Shown here: piece by piece, positions 31,666-38,964 of the stretch
Numbering within the stretch: the first letter of the stretch is position 1
Layout: each line of letters begins with the position of its first letter
Source of the DNA: Desulfobacterales bacterium
Lineage (GTDB): Bacteria; Desulfobacterota; Desulfobulbia; Desulfobulbales; JAGXFP01
Length of the DNA stretch: 38,964 nucleotides
Assembly: GCA_024637225.1 (NCBI GenBank)
Contig: JAGXFP010000073.1
Span: 1 to 38,964 of the forward strand
Direction of reading: 5' to 3'
Notes under the pieces: generated by a model
The model's database searches: none
The model's input: the letters and a program-made list of their open reading frames with translations, nothing else
What the model was told of the DNA's origin: nothing
Translations under genes and position numbers: made by a program

Positions 31666-33192
31666 ATGAATGTACAAAAAAATCACTGGATTCCAGGCAC
31701 TTTTTTCCTGCTGGCATTCCTGTGGTCGACACCTGCATTTGCTGAAGAAGGCGCAGGGCCATGTATCGATTGCCACAATAAAGTGACCCCTGGAATTGTC
31801 AGTGATCATGGCAGCAGCAGGCACAGCCTTTCCGATGACGGGCCGGACTGCGCCACCTGTCACGGCGAGGAGCATCAGACCATGGAGGACTATAAACTGG
31901 CCTCCATGCCCACCCCGGAAACCTGTGGATTCTGCCATGAGGAACAGGTGAAATCACATAAAAAGGGTAAGCATCATCTCGCCTGGTTTTCAATGAAAAC
32001 CCAGCCCGCCTGGCACAGGCTGCCCCCTGGCTTGGGGAAAGATGGATACCGAGGCTGTTCAGGTTGTCATAAAATCGGTCAGAAAGGACTTGTGGGCGCC
32101 ATGAGCGGCAATATGGGACCCCTGAAATACGACGGCGGCGAAGAAGAGAGCGAATACCGTTACGGCAATGCCCAGTGCGATGCCTGTCATACCCGGCATA
32201 AATTCGACAAAGATGAAGCACGGGACCCCAGAGCTTGTTCAAACTGTCATATGGGCTTTGATCACCCTCAATACGAGATGTACATTTCGTCAAAACACGG
32301 CATCGGCTGGGAAACGGATGACTTCAATAACAGTCATGCCGCAAGAATGCCGACCTGTCAGAAATGTCACCTTGGCGAAGGCACCCATGAAGTTGCTACA
32401 CCTTGGGGGTTCCTGGGCCTCAGGGTGCCCACCAGGGAGAATGTCCTGGCTATTATTGATGCCTATGATTGGGTCAAGGAAAACGCGCCCTATGAATTGC
32501 TGGCCTTCAGTCACATGACCGTGCCCGAGCTGGTTGAAAATCTCCAGAACCTGGCGGCAAAACTGCCCTCCGGTGAATTCGACAGCGTAGATGACGATCC
32601 GGTCTGGGTTCTGCACCGGGCGAAGTATCTGGTTGCGGCCGGCGTATTGAGTGCCAAGGATCTGCAGCCCACCGATCGTTTCGTTAGCACTGTGGCTCAG
32701 GCAGAGATTGCCAGAGGCCCCGCTGAATTCAATAAGCTGCGCAGAGAGATGAAGAAAAATTGCAACCAGTGTCATGCCAAAAACTATGTGCAGGATACCA
32801 TGGATGCGGCGGATTCAATAATCAAGGCTTCGGATGCGGTTTACGCAAAAGCCTTCGATGCGGTTTTCACCCTTTACCGGCACGGAATCCTTGATGCTCC
32901 GGTGAATTGGGACAAGGGCGGACCGGATATTCTTCAGTACTACTATGCCCGGACGAAAGTGGAGCAGGAGCTTTATCTGATTTTTCTTGAGTATCGTCAA
33001 CGTGCCTTCCAGGGTGCTTTCCACGCCAGTAACGATTATTCCCACTGGTATGGCTGGGCTCCATTGAATACCGCTGTAAACGTAATCCTGGAAGATTCCG
33101 GACACCTGTGCGGTGCCAATGACCAGTGCACTAAAGAGATCGAGATGATCAAAGAGGGGTATACCGCGACGGTAAACAGTTTCAACAAATAA
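31666..33192 (+). CDS. Octaheme c-type cytochrome of the hydroxylamine oxidoreductase family
   Basis: 508 residues with a Sec signal peptide (1-26, cleavage after AFA). Eight CxxCH motifs lie at 33, 62, 87, 131, 171, 191, 231 and 366. The block CSNCHMGFDHPQYEMYISSK (191-210) and the C-terminal HASNDYSHWYGW (453-464) are HAO-family hallmarks. HAO of nitrifiers oxidises hydroxylamine, while relatives in non-nitrifiers are thought to reduce nitrite or hydroxylamine. Whether the Tyr that crosslinks the P460 haem is present cannot be decided by eye. GGAGAAGGGAG precedes the chosen ATG. An upstream ATG at 31618 would destroy the signal peptide. No NrfH/NapC-type quinol partner is adjacent. Confidence 0.92.
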   Translation: MNVQKNHWIPGTFFLLAFLWSTPAFAEEGAGPCIDCHNKVTPGIVSDHGSSRHSLSDDGPDCATCHGEEHQTMEDYKLASMPTPETCGFCHEEQVKSHKKGKHHLAWFSMKTQPAWHRLPPGLGKDGYRGCSGCHKIGQKGLVGAMSGNMGPLKYDGGEEESEYRYGNAQCDACHTRHKFDKDEARDPRACSNCHMGFDHPQYEMYISSKHGIGWETDDFNNSHAARMPTCQKCHLGEGTHEVATPWGFLGLRVPTRENVLAIIDAYDWVKENAPYELLAFSHMTVPELVENLQNLAAKLPSGEFDSVDDDPVWVLHRAKYLVAAGVLSAKDLQPTDRFVSTVAQAEIARGPAEFNKLRREMKKNCNQCHAKNYVQDTMDAADSIIKASDAVYAKAFDAVFTLYRHGILDAPVNWDKGGPDILQYYYARTKVEQELYLIFLEYRQRAFQGAFHASNDYSHWYGWAPLNTAVNVILEDSGHLCGANDQCTKEIEMIKEGYTATVNSFNK

Positions 33193-33244
33193 CATTCACC
33201 AGCGGTCAATACAGGAAGTATTGAACCGCTACATCCCAACTTAA

Positions 33245-33281
33245 GGGAGTCGCCCCGTAACTGCGGGGCGGCTCCCTTTTT
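33245..33281 (+). terminator. Terminator after the octaheme cytochrome
   Basis: GGGAGTCGCCCCG-TAACTG-CGGGGCGGCTCCC followed by TTTTT. A close relative occurs at 38781-38820. Confidence 0.9.
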
Positions 33282-33492
33282 CAATAAGGATAATTTAAAT
33301 GAAGACAGGAATCTTTGTTCTAATGAGCCGAGAGACTTGTTGGAACATCTGAGAAAGCATTTTAAAGAGATATGTTCTCTAGTTTCCTATCATTTACTTT
33401 GTAAATAAGGATGGTGTCTCCGCAACTCGCTCCGGATTTACACATAACACTCTACCCCCCCGAAGTTCCACATTCCAGCTAGTGTCAAGAGA

Positions 33493-35838
33493 TCAGGCAA
33501 GGGCGCTTTCCTCGCCGCTGTCCTGGGTAAAGAGACACGATGAACCGGTGGCTTCCAACAGACTCCATAGGAATTCCGCATCCAATTCCTCGCCGAGGGG
33601 GAAGATGTTGAGATCGGCTTCCGGGGCCTTGCTGGCGTAACGACCGTAATCACCATCGGCGACATAGGCCGCTGTACCGGCGGGAAGCCTGGCCAGGTTG
33701 ACCAGGCGGTTGAGAAACTTTCCCGCCTTTTCCCTGTCGCCGCCCTCCGCCACCGCCGTGATGACGGTCAGCTTCGCACTCCAGCTGTCCATGATCCGGT
33801 AAGCCAGCAGGATCGCCAGATCCAGATTTCGGAATTCCATTTCCAGCTTCCAGTCCGGCCCCTGATCCGGAATCCATAGATTAACCCGCCGCCGCCGCCC
33901 AAGTCCGGCGGTTTCATGCCGGACAAGCAGGGCTACACCCATCCGCTGCCTGGCCGCCTCCTTAATCAACTCCTGGAGAGAACTGTGGGTTTCCTTATTC
34001 TTCGGCAGTTCCAGGAAAAGCAGGTTGGGCCGGAAAAAGGAGCCGGTCAGGGCCTGCATGCCCAGACGCACGTCATCGGGGAACTTTGTTCCTTCCATGA
34101 CCGTCGACGAGGTAAAGATGCCGTCGTTCATGAAGGCATGCTGGGCGTCGAGCAGTCTTTTCTGCAGCTCGGCGAGTTTTTTATGGGTGGCGATGCCGAA
34201 CAACTTGATCGATCCCATCGGATAGGCGAGCTGCTCGACCAGCTCGTACGAGCCGCGCAGCCGGGAGGGGTCCTCCACCGGCAGCAGGATGTTCGGCTTC
34301 CAGGCCCGCTCCACGGTGCCCTGGGACATGATCACCTTCTTGGCGGCCCATTCGGACAGAGCGGTGAACATGCCGCTTCGCACATCGCCGGTCGGCGCCG
34401 TCAGTCGCCTCCTCAGCAGAACGAAGTAGATCAGGATCACCAGGGAGATCGCCAGCAGGCTGAACAGCGGATTGATGATAAACATGGCGGCAAGGCAGCC
34501 GGCCAATCCGAGCAGCGGCACCGCCTTCGGCACCCTGAGCAGGGGCCGGAAACTGATCAGCCGCAGGCCCTGCTCGATCGACACCACCAGATTGATAGTC
34601 GAATAGGTCAACAGGAAGATCATCGTTACCAGCGGGGCGATGGCGTTCAGTTCACGCAGCATGATGGCGGCAAGGACGATCATGGCGGTAAAGAAGGTTG
34701 CGTGGAGCGGCTCGCCTCTGCCGGATCGTCTGGCGAACCAGCCCGCCGCCGGGACGATCGAATGGTTGCCGAGTGCCTCAAGGATGCGGGGAGCGCCGAC
34801 AAATGAGGCCAGGGCCGAAGAAAAGGTTGCCGCCAGGAGACCTGCCAGCACCGCGGGTCCCCAGAAGGCGCGATCGATCATGATCGTGTAATTGCCGGTA
34901 AGCTCATCGATTGTAGCCGTTCGCATCAGCCAGTACGCCAGGGCTAAATAGACGACCAGACTCAGGGCGATGGCCGACATGGTGCCCAGCGGGATCGACC
35001 GGCGCGGATTCTTCAGGTCACCCGACATGTTTGCTCCGGCCATTATTCCGGTCGAGGCGGGAAAGAATACGGCGAAAACGACCCAGAAGGAGGTGCCCGA
35101 AAAAGCATCCTCCGGGCTGCCCCGGAAATCACCCCACCAGACGATGGGATTGTCCAGCGGCCCTTGGAAGGCGGCGATACCGATCGACACCAGTGAGCCG
35201 ATAATGATCAGCAGGATAACGGACTGGACTTTGAAGGCAAGAGCGGTGCTGACCAGGGTAATCCCGACGACCAGCGCGAAGATGAGCAGATCGACCGCCA
35301 GCGGAGGCAGGCTCGGCAGCCCCCAGGCATCCGCCGCCCAAAGATAACCCGTACGAAAACCGAAGATGTACATGACCACGGCCAGGGCCTGCGAAATATA
35401 GAGCGGTACGCCGATCGCTCCGCCCGCCTCCAGCCCCAGGGACTGGGAGATCATCGAGAAGGCGCCGCCCGGTCCGACCCGGATATTGGTGACGAAGGTC
35501 GACATCGACAGACCGGTGGCGGCGGTGATGGCAAAAGACAGGGTGATGATCAGAAAAGCACCGCCCAAACCGGCGTTGCCCACTACCCAGCCTTCCCGCA
35601 GGTACATGATGACCCCGAGGATGGTTAACAGGGTGGGGCTAAAAACGCCCGAAAACGTTCCAAACTTGCGAGGTTCGCCTGCTTCGTGCTCCTCTACCTG
35701 CTGCTGGACGTTCTTAGGGGTTTTGGCCTCCCTGCCGCCGGCGGATTCACCCGTTTCAACCTTATCGGAAACGGGACCCGGCTCCCCTTCGGCGCTTACC
35801 TCCGCCTTTTCGGAACTGCTGATCTCGCTGTCATCCAT
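33493..35838 (-). CDS. APC-superfamily permease, cation-chloride cotransporter-like
   Basis: 781 residues. After a polar N-terminal tail (1-55), the membrane domain starts FGTFSGVFSPTLLTILGVIM with YLREGWVVGNAGL, the hallmark of SLC12-type transporters in the APC superfamily, and runs for about 12 hydrophobic segments to about 480. The remaining 300 residues are soluble, like the large C-terminal domain of eukaryotic NKCC/KCC proteins. It contains MGSIKLFG and a segment near 620-640 with PNLLFLELPKN. It probably moves ions or amino acids across the inner membrane. The substrate cannot be called. AAGGA lies seven bases before the ATG. It converges with the octaheme gene. Confidence 0.88.
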   Translation of the reverse strand: MDDSEISSSEKAEVSAEGEPGPVSDKVETGESAGGREAKTPKNVQQQVEEHEAGEPRKFGTFSGVFSPTLLTILGVIMYLREGWVVGNAGLGGAFLIITLSFAITAATGLSMSTFVTNIRVGPGGAFSMISQSLGLEAGGAIGVPLYISQALAVVMYIFGFRTGYLWAADAWGLPSLPPLAVDLLIFALVVGITLVSTALAFKVQSVILLIIIGSLVSIGIAAFQGPLDNPIVWWGDFRGSPEDAFSGTSFWVVFAVFFPASTGIMAGANMSGDLKNPRRSIPLGTMSAIALSLVVYLALAYWLMRTATIDELTGNYTIMIDRAFWGPAVLAGLLAATFSSALASFVGAPRILEALGNHSIVPAAGWFARRSGRGEPLHATFFTAMIVLAAIMLRELNAIAPLVTMIFLLTYSTINLVVSIEQGLRLISFRPLLRVPKAVPLLGLAGCLAAMFIINPLFSLLAISLVILIYFVLLRRRLTAPTGDVRSGMFTALSEWAAKKVIMSQGTVERAWKPNILLPVEDPSRLRGSYELVEQLAYPMGSIKLFGIATHKKLAELQKRLLDAQHAFMNDGIFTSSTVMEGTKFPDDVRLGMQALTGSFFRPNLLFLELPKNKETHSSLQELIKEAARQRMGVALLVRHETAGLGRRRRVNLWIPDQGPDWKLEMEFRNLDLAILLAYRIMDSWSAKLTVITAVAEGGDREKAGKFLNRLVNLARLPAGTAAYVADGDYGRYASKAPEADLNIFPLGEELDAEFLWSLLEATGSSCLFTQDSGEESALA

Positions 35839-36041
35839 CGGCTTTTCCTTCAGGAAAGATTAGAGATTACTTATATTCAACAAGTCGCGCTATGACAGAT
35901 TAAGCCTTCCCATTTCTCGAAATTTTTTATGTCAATTCTCCTTTGGAATCATTTCATCATGTTCCGAAGCGATCCAACAAGAAAATTTTTCCAGAGGCAA
36001 CGCCGACGGGGCTCGCACAGTTCAGGGAACACTATGGTCAT

Positions 36042-36411
36042 CTATTGCTTTTTCGGTCCCGGCTTTTGGGTTCTTAGTGCCCAGGCAGTCAGTCTTTCCA
36101 TCTTTTTTGACGATGTATGCCCTGACTGGTCCTTCCAACCATTTTGTAAATTGATATACCTGGTATAGCGGTAATAGGCCTCGCCGATCGCCCGGCACAA
36201 ACCATCTTCGGTCTCTGGGGACGACAATAAGATGAACATGGTTGCTCATCAGAAAGTACGACCAGACCTGAATCTTGCAGCGGTTACTCCGCCACCAGAA
36301 ACAGATACTCCTGGTAATCGGCCTTGGGCAAGAAGGTCTCCATGCGCCGATCACCGCGCTGGATTTATGATGGGGGATGTTGGGAACAACCACTCTTGCT
36401 ATTCATGCCAT
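36042..36411 (-). pseudogene. Decayed REP-associated tyrosine transposase (RAYT, Y1_Tnp)
   Basis: Pieces of one RAYT are read on the minus strand in different frames. ATG at 36411 gives MA, then a TGA, then IARVVVPNIPHHK. A shifted frame reads QRGDRRMETFLPKADYQEYL. Another gives KIQVWSYFLMSNHVHLIVVP with the HxH metal motif. A further frame gives ETEDGLCRAIGEAYYRYTRY and INLQNGWK. Then, after an internal deletion, the normal C-terminus MERLTAWALRTQKPGPKKQ appears. At least one stop, three frame changes and a large deletion make it inactive. Intact relatives move REP hairpins in trans, which fits the repeats in this window. Confidence 0.88.
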
Positions 36412-36616
36412 AGGTGAAAACTACCTTGACAATAAGGTGGTGTTAATAATTATAAATGGGGCCGCTATACATTGCAGTTCGCAGCGTCGGGAATAAGAAG
36501 CCATGGGTATGCGGCAGTCATTCAAGCCCCCGGCCTGGCACTTCCATTCCAAGACGAAAACCGGTCCGCGGTTTGGCTCCGCGGCTCAGGTTTCCGCTGC
36601 CGCAGCTGGAAAAACT

Positions 36617-37702
36617 TTAGTTCGCGGCGATGCCCTGGGTAAAGATTTCGACCGGGATTTCGTCGGCCATGCCCAGATCAACCAGCTCCCCGCCCGGATC
36701 GACCCGGAACATGCCGATGCTGCCGGCGCCGGCATTCAGGGCATAGAGGAACCGGCCGTTCGGGGTCACGGCGATATCGATATCCAGATTGCCGTAGCCC
36801 GCCATGGCCTCGATCAACTCCAGAGTTCCCTTGCCGCGGTTTACCGAATAGGAGGAGATATTGCTGCTGGCGGTATTGGCGGTGAAGGCGTACTGCGGGT
36901 TGCCGGCTATCCAGCAGGTCGCGGCCTGGCCGTTGGGCACGGAACTGCTGAGGACATAGAGGGACAGATCCGGCAGTATTTCATAGGAGGAGACCGCGCC
37001 GCTGCCGGCCTCGCTGACCAGCAGATGGTCCTGATTGAAGATGAAGCCGAAAGGCGCCAGTCCCTCCGAGGAAGTGGTTACCGGATCGGCACTCGGGGTG
37101 CCGTCCTCTTCGACGCCGAAGACCAGAATCTCGTTGTCGAGCCGGTCGGTGACCACCAGCGCCTCTCCCCGGGGGGCGAATCCGACCTGGGAAAAAGCGC
37201 CGTCGCCGAGATCGCGGGTGGAACCGGAAATCGGGGTCAGCAATCCGGTATGAGCGATGGAAAAGCCGGCGATGTTCGGGTTGTCTCCGGCGTTCAGGAC
37301 ATAGACCAGATCATGAAAAATGGTGACGCTTACCGGAAAGTCGCCGCCAGAATCTGTCACCCCGGCCAGAACCGGGCCTTCGGGCAGGATGCGGAAAACG
37401 GAGATGTCGTCGCTGCCGGCGTTGACCGCGAACAGCCAGAGTCCGTTAGAACTGAAGATGAGCGAGCCCTGGGAGGCGAGAGGATCGAGATCGCCGCCGG
37501 AGCCCTGGCCGCCGGTGTCGATCAAAATCGCCTCACTCAATACGCCTTTCGCGTCCCGATCATAGCAGAGGAGCTGGTTGGCGTCCGGGTCGTTGGTCAT
37601 CGCGCACACCGCTCCCGGTGAATCATTTCCGGCGACTGCGGCCGTTGTAAATATGCCCATTGCCAAAAATCCGATCAGAAATCCTGTCATTAGTTTTTTC
37701 AT
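36617..37702 (-). CDS. Secreted seven-bladed beta-propeller (lactonase-like) protein
   Basis: 361 residues. The start at 37702 (MKKLMTGFLIGFLAMGIF) gives a signal peptide ending near AVAG, with GAGG six bases upstream. An ATG four codons earlier overlaps that site. The body consists of repeated blades with patterns like LWLFAVNAGSDDISVFRI, LVYVLNAGDNPNIAGFSI and FLYALNAGAGSIGMFRV, as in the lactonase/6-phosphogluconolactonase propeller family. Many members are not lactonases, and the periplasmic or extracellular location argues against the pentose phosphate enzyme. Upstream lie two palindromes and a Crp/Fnr regulator on the same strand. Confidence 0.8.
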   Translation of the reverse strand: MKKLMTGFLIGFLAMGIFTTAAVAGNDSPGAVCAMTNDPDANQLLCYDRDAKGVLSEAILIDTGGQGSGGDLDPLASQGSLIFSSNGLWLFAVNAGSDDISVFRILPEGPVLAGVTDSGGDFPVSVTIFHDLVYVLNAGDNPNIAGFSIAHTGLLTPISGSTRDLGDGAFSQVGFAPRGEALVVTDRLDNEILVFGVEEDGTPSADPVTTSSEGLAPFGFIFNQDHLLVSEAGSGAVSSYEILPDLSLYVLSSSVPNGQAATCWIAGNPQYAFTANTASSNISSYSVNRGKGTLELIEAMAGYGNLDIDIAVTPNGRFLYALNAGAGSIGMFRVDPGGELVDLGMADEIPVEIFTQGIAAN

Positions 37703-37986
37703 TTTCTGCCTCATTTTTTATCATTGTTATCATTCTGTTCAGTCGGTTTTCTTCACGGGGAAGAGGATTCGTATGCCCATCAGCAGTACGCCCCGGAAGA
37801 GTTTTCCTTTTGCCTTCCTGCTCCTTTCAAACCATCATCTCTCACCTCCTTTTCCACCGATTGTTCGATAGATTGGCTTCGCGCTCGACAATTCCGTGAG
37901 ACCTTGGCTCGGGAAGCGGTCCCGGGCCGGACGGATTCAGGCAAGCGCTTTTCGGATATTATATCTGGAGCGAGCGGGAAGGCATG

Positions 37987-38021
37987 GTGACATAGTCACT
38001 TCCGGACTGTGACTTAGTCAC
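37987..38021. promoter_or_regulatory. Tandem Crp/Fnr-type operator candidates
   Basis: GTGACATAGTCAC (37987-37999) and GTGACTTAGTCAC (38009-38021) are near-perfect palindromes whose centres are 22 bases apart, two helical turns. They lie directly after the Crp/Fnr gene and about 300 bases upstream of the propeller gene on the minus strand. Confidence 0.65.
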
Positions 38022-38030
38022 CGGAGGCGG

Positions 38031-38669
38031 CTAGAGATCGGTGATTTCGATCAGGTTCCTGGAGAAGCGGATCCGGCCCTGCTCTTGATAATGCTTGAGC
38101 ATCCGGCTGATCACCTCTCGGGAAGTGCCCAGATCGTTGGCGATCTTCTGGTGGGTGGTGGAGAGTCTGTTGTTTTCGGATTTCTCGATCAGGTAATTGC
38201 TCAATCGTTCATCGAGTTTTCCGAAAGTCACCTCGGTAAGCAGCGACATGACCGAGGTGAAACCGGTGGCGATGCGGCTGAAAACGAAATTTCGCATCTC
38301 CTCGTATTTTTTCATGAGGGAGTGGAAATCCGCCGCGGTCATCAGGAGCATTTCCACCTTGGTCAGGCTGGAGGCGTTGGCAGGCAGGGTGGTATTTGAA
38401 AGCAGGCAGGAGACATTGAGCAGACAGATGTCGCCGGCTGCCATTTCGTAGAGGGTTATCTCCCGGTCGGTGCCGTTGGTTTTGTATACCCGCTTTTCCC
38501 CGGCCAGCAGGAGGACGAATTCCGAAATCTCATCCCCCTCTTCCTTAAGAACCATATCGGCCGGAGCGGTCTGGAAGCGGCAGGCGGCGAGAAGATCGTT
38601 GACCAGGGCCTGGGAAACCGTTCTGAAATAGGGAAATATTTCTAAAAAACGATCCTGTTCAATGGCCAT
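38031..38669 (-). CDS. Crp/Fnr-family transcription regulator
   Basis: 212 residues. The cyclic-nucleotide-binding-type jelly roll spans about 15-125 (KEEGDEISEFVLLLAGEKRV), followed by the dimerisation helix and a winged helix-turn-helix near 170-200 with STTHQKIANDLGTSREVISRMLKH, the usual recognition-helix pattern. There is no N-terminal Cys cluster for an iron-sulfur centre, so it is not a classical FNR. The effector may be a haem-bound gas or a small molecule, as in related regulators of stress and respiration. Tandem GTGAC-N3-GTCAC sites lie 10-44 bases past the stop, probably to control the next gene. Confidence 0.92.
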   Translation of the reverse strand: MAIEQDRFLEIFPYFRTVSQALVNDLLAACRFQTAPADMVLKEEGDEISEFVLLLAGEKRVYKTNGTDREITLYEMAAGDICLLNVSCLLSNTTLPANASSLTKVEMLLMTAADFHSLMKKYEEMRNFVFSRIATGFTSVMSLLTEVTFGKLDERLSNYLIEKSENNRLSTTHQKIANDLGTSREVISRMLKHYQEQGRIRFSRNLIEITDL

Positions 38670-38780
38670 GGCAATCCATACCTTTCCGTTTCCGGTTTTA
38701 TCGGGGCTCCGAATAGGATATCAAAAAGCGGTTCTTTAAGCAAAATGGAATGTCAAGAAAACGCAAAAGCACGGGATTAA

Positions 38781-38820
38781 GGGAGCCACCCCCATAACTG
38801 CGGAGCGGCTCCCTTTTTTT
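38781..38820 (+). terminator. Terminator-like hairpin, second copy
   Basis: GGGAGCCACCCCCATAACTG and CGGAGCGGCTCCC followed by seven T. It matches the cytochrome terminator at 33245 in sequence, including the TAACTGCGG loop, but no plus-strand gene precedes it. Confidence 0.6.
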
Positions 38821-38834
38821 AATATATATAGAAT

Positions 38835-38944
38835 AGGGTTTTATCAATAGTTGCGCCGTGCAAGAGCCTCAGCTGGTGGATACGGCAAGATCTTGCCTCT
38901 CCTCCTACCTACGATGCAACCGCGCGCAATTGTTGATAAAACCT
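38835..38944. repeat. Short inverted-repeat element (MITE-like)
   Basis: GGTTTTATCAATAGTTGCGC (38837-38856) is repeated inverted at 38923-38943 with two mismatches. In the middle GGCAAGATCTTGCC (38884-38897) is a perfect 14-bp palindrome. No coding sequence is inside. It could be a small non-autonomous transposon. Confidence 0.55.
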
Positions 38945-38964
38945 GAGGAACTGAAGTGCGCAGC

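Overview
The window reads as chromosome of a moderately GC-rich Desulfobacterota (former Deltaproteobacteria), most likely near the Desulfobulbales. The pointers are a divergent DnaA of the type I associate with that group, a bifunctional IspDF, an HAO-like octaheme cytochrome, a long GAPDH variant and many short intergenic repeats typical of these genomes. The lineage call is inference from family resemblance, not from a search.

Layout. 1-71 holds the 5' end of an IS3-type orfA cut by the window edge. Then come tRNA-Arg(ACG) and, on the minus strand, feoA-feoB-mscS (ferrous iron uptake plus a YbdG-like channel). 4590-5320 is a repeat-dense gap. 5324-6783 carries a short basic ORF overlapping the start of an EHD-like dynamin-family GTPase. 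dnaA follows after a long non-coding region that may hold part of the origin. hemG (minus), a flavodoxin-fold protein (plus), cobO (minus) and a membrane M48 peptidase with TPRs (minus) are separated by repeats. pgi and a PilZ protein (plus) precede a minus-strand shikimate cluster (aroD-aroE-aroA). thpR (plus) is followed by a minus-strand series: a structured leader with terminator, a Nif3-like protein, a C4 zinc-ribbon coiled-coil protein, rnpB and ispDF.

25544-30208 is a tRNA-Ile2/Met(CAT) gene and then the lower-glycolysis series gap-pgk-tpiA with secG and tRNA-Leu(GAG). Together with pgi this is a substantial part of the glycolytic/gluconeogenic route. The right end is more accessory: a small conserved-looking protein, a PAS sensor with a cysteine-rich tail, a secreted octaheme HAO-family cytochrome behind a perfect 19-bp palindrome, a cation-chloride-cotransporter-like permease, a decayed RAYT transposase, a secreted beta-propeller protein behind two GTGAC-N3-GTCAC sites, and a Crp/Fnr regulator. 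The window closes with a roughly 110-bp inverted-repeat element.

There is no CRISPR array, prophage or recognised defence island. The best candidates for something new are the EHD-like GTPase unit with its coupled small ORF, the two regulatory palindromes at the right end, the structured leader ahead of nif3, and the intergenic repeat families.
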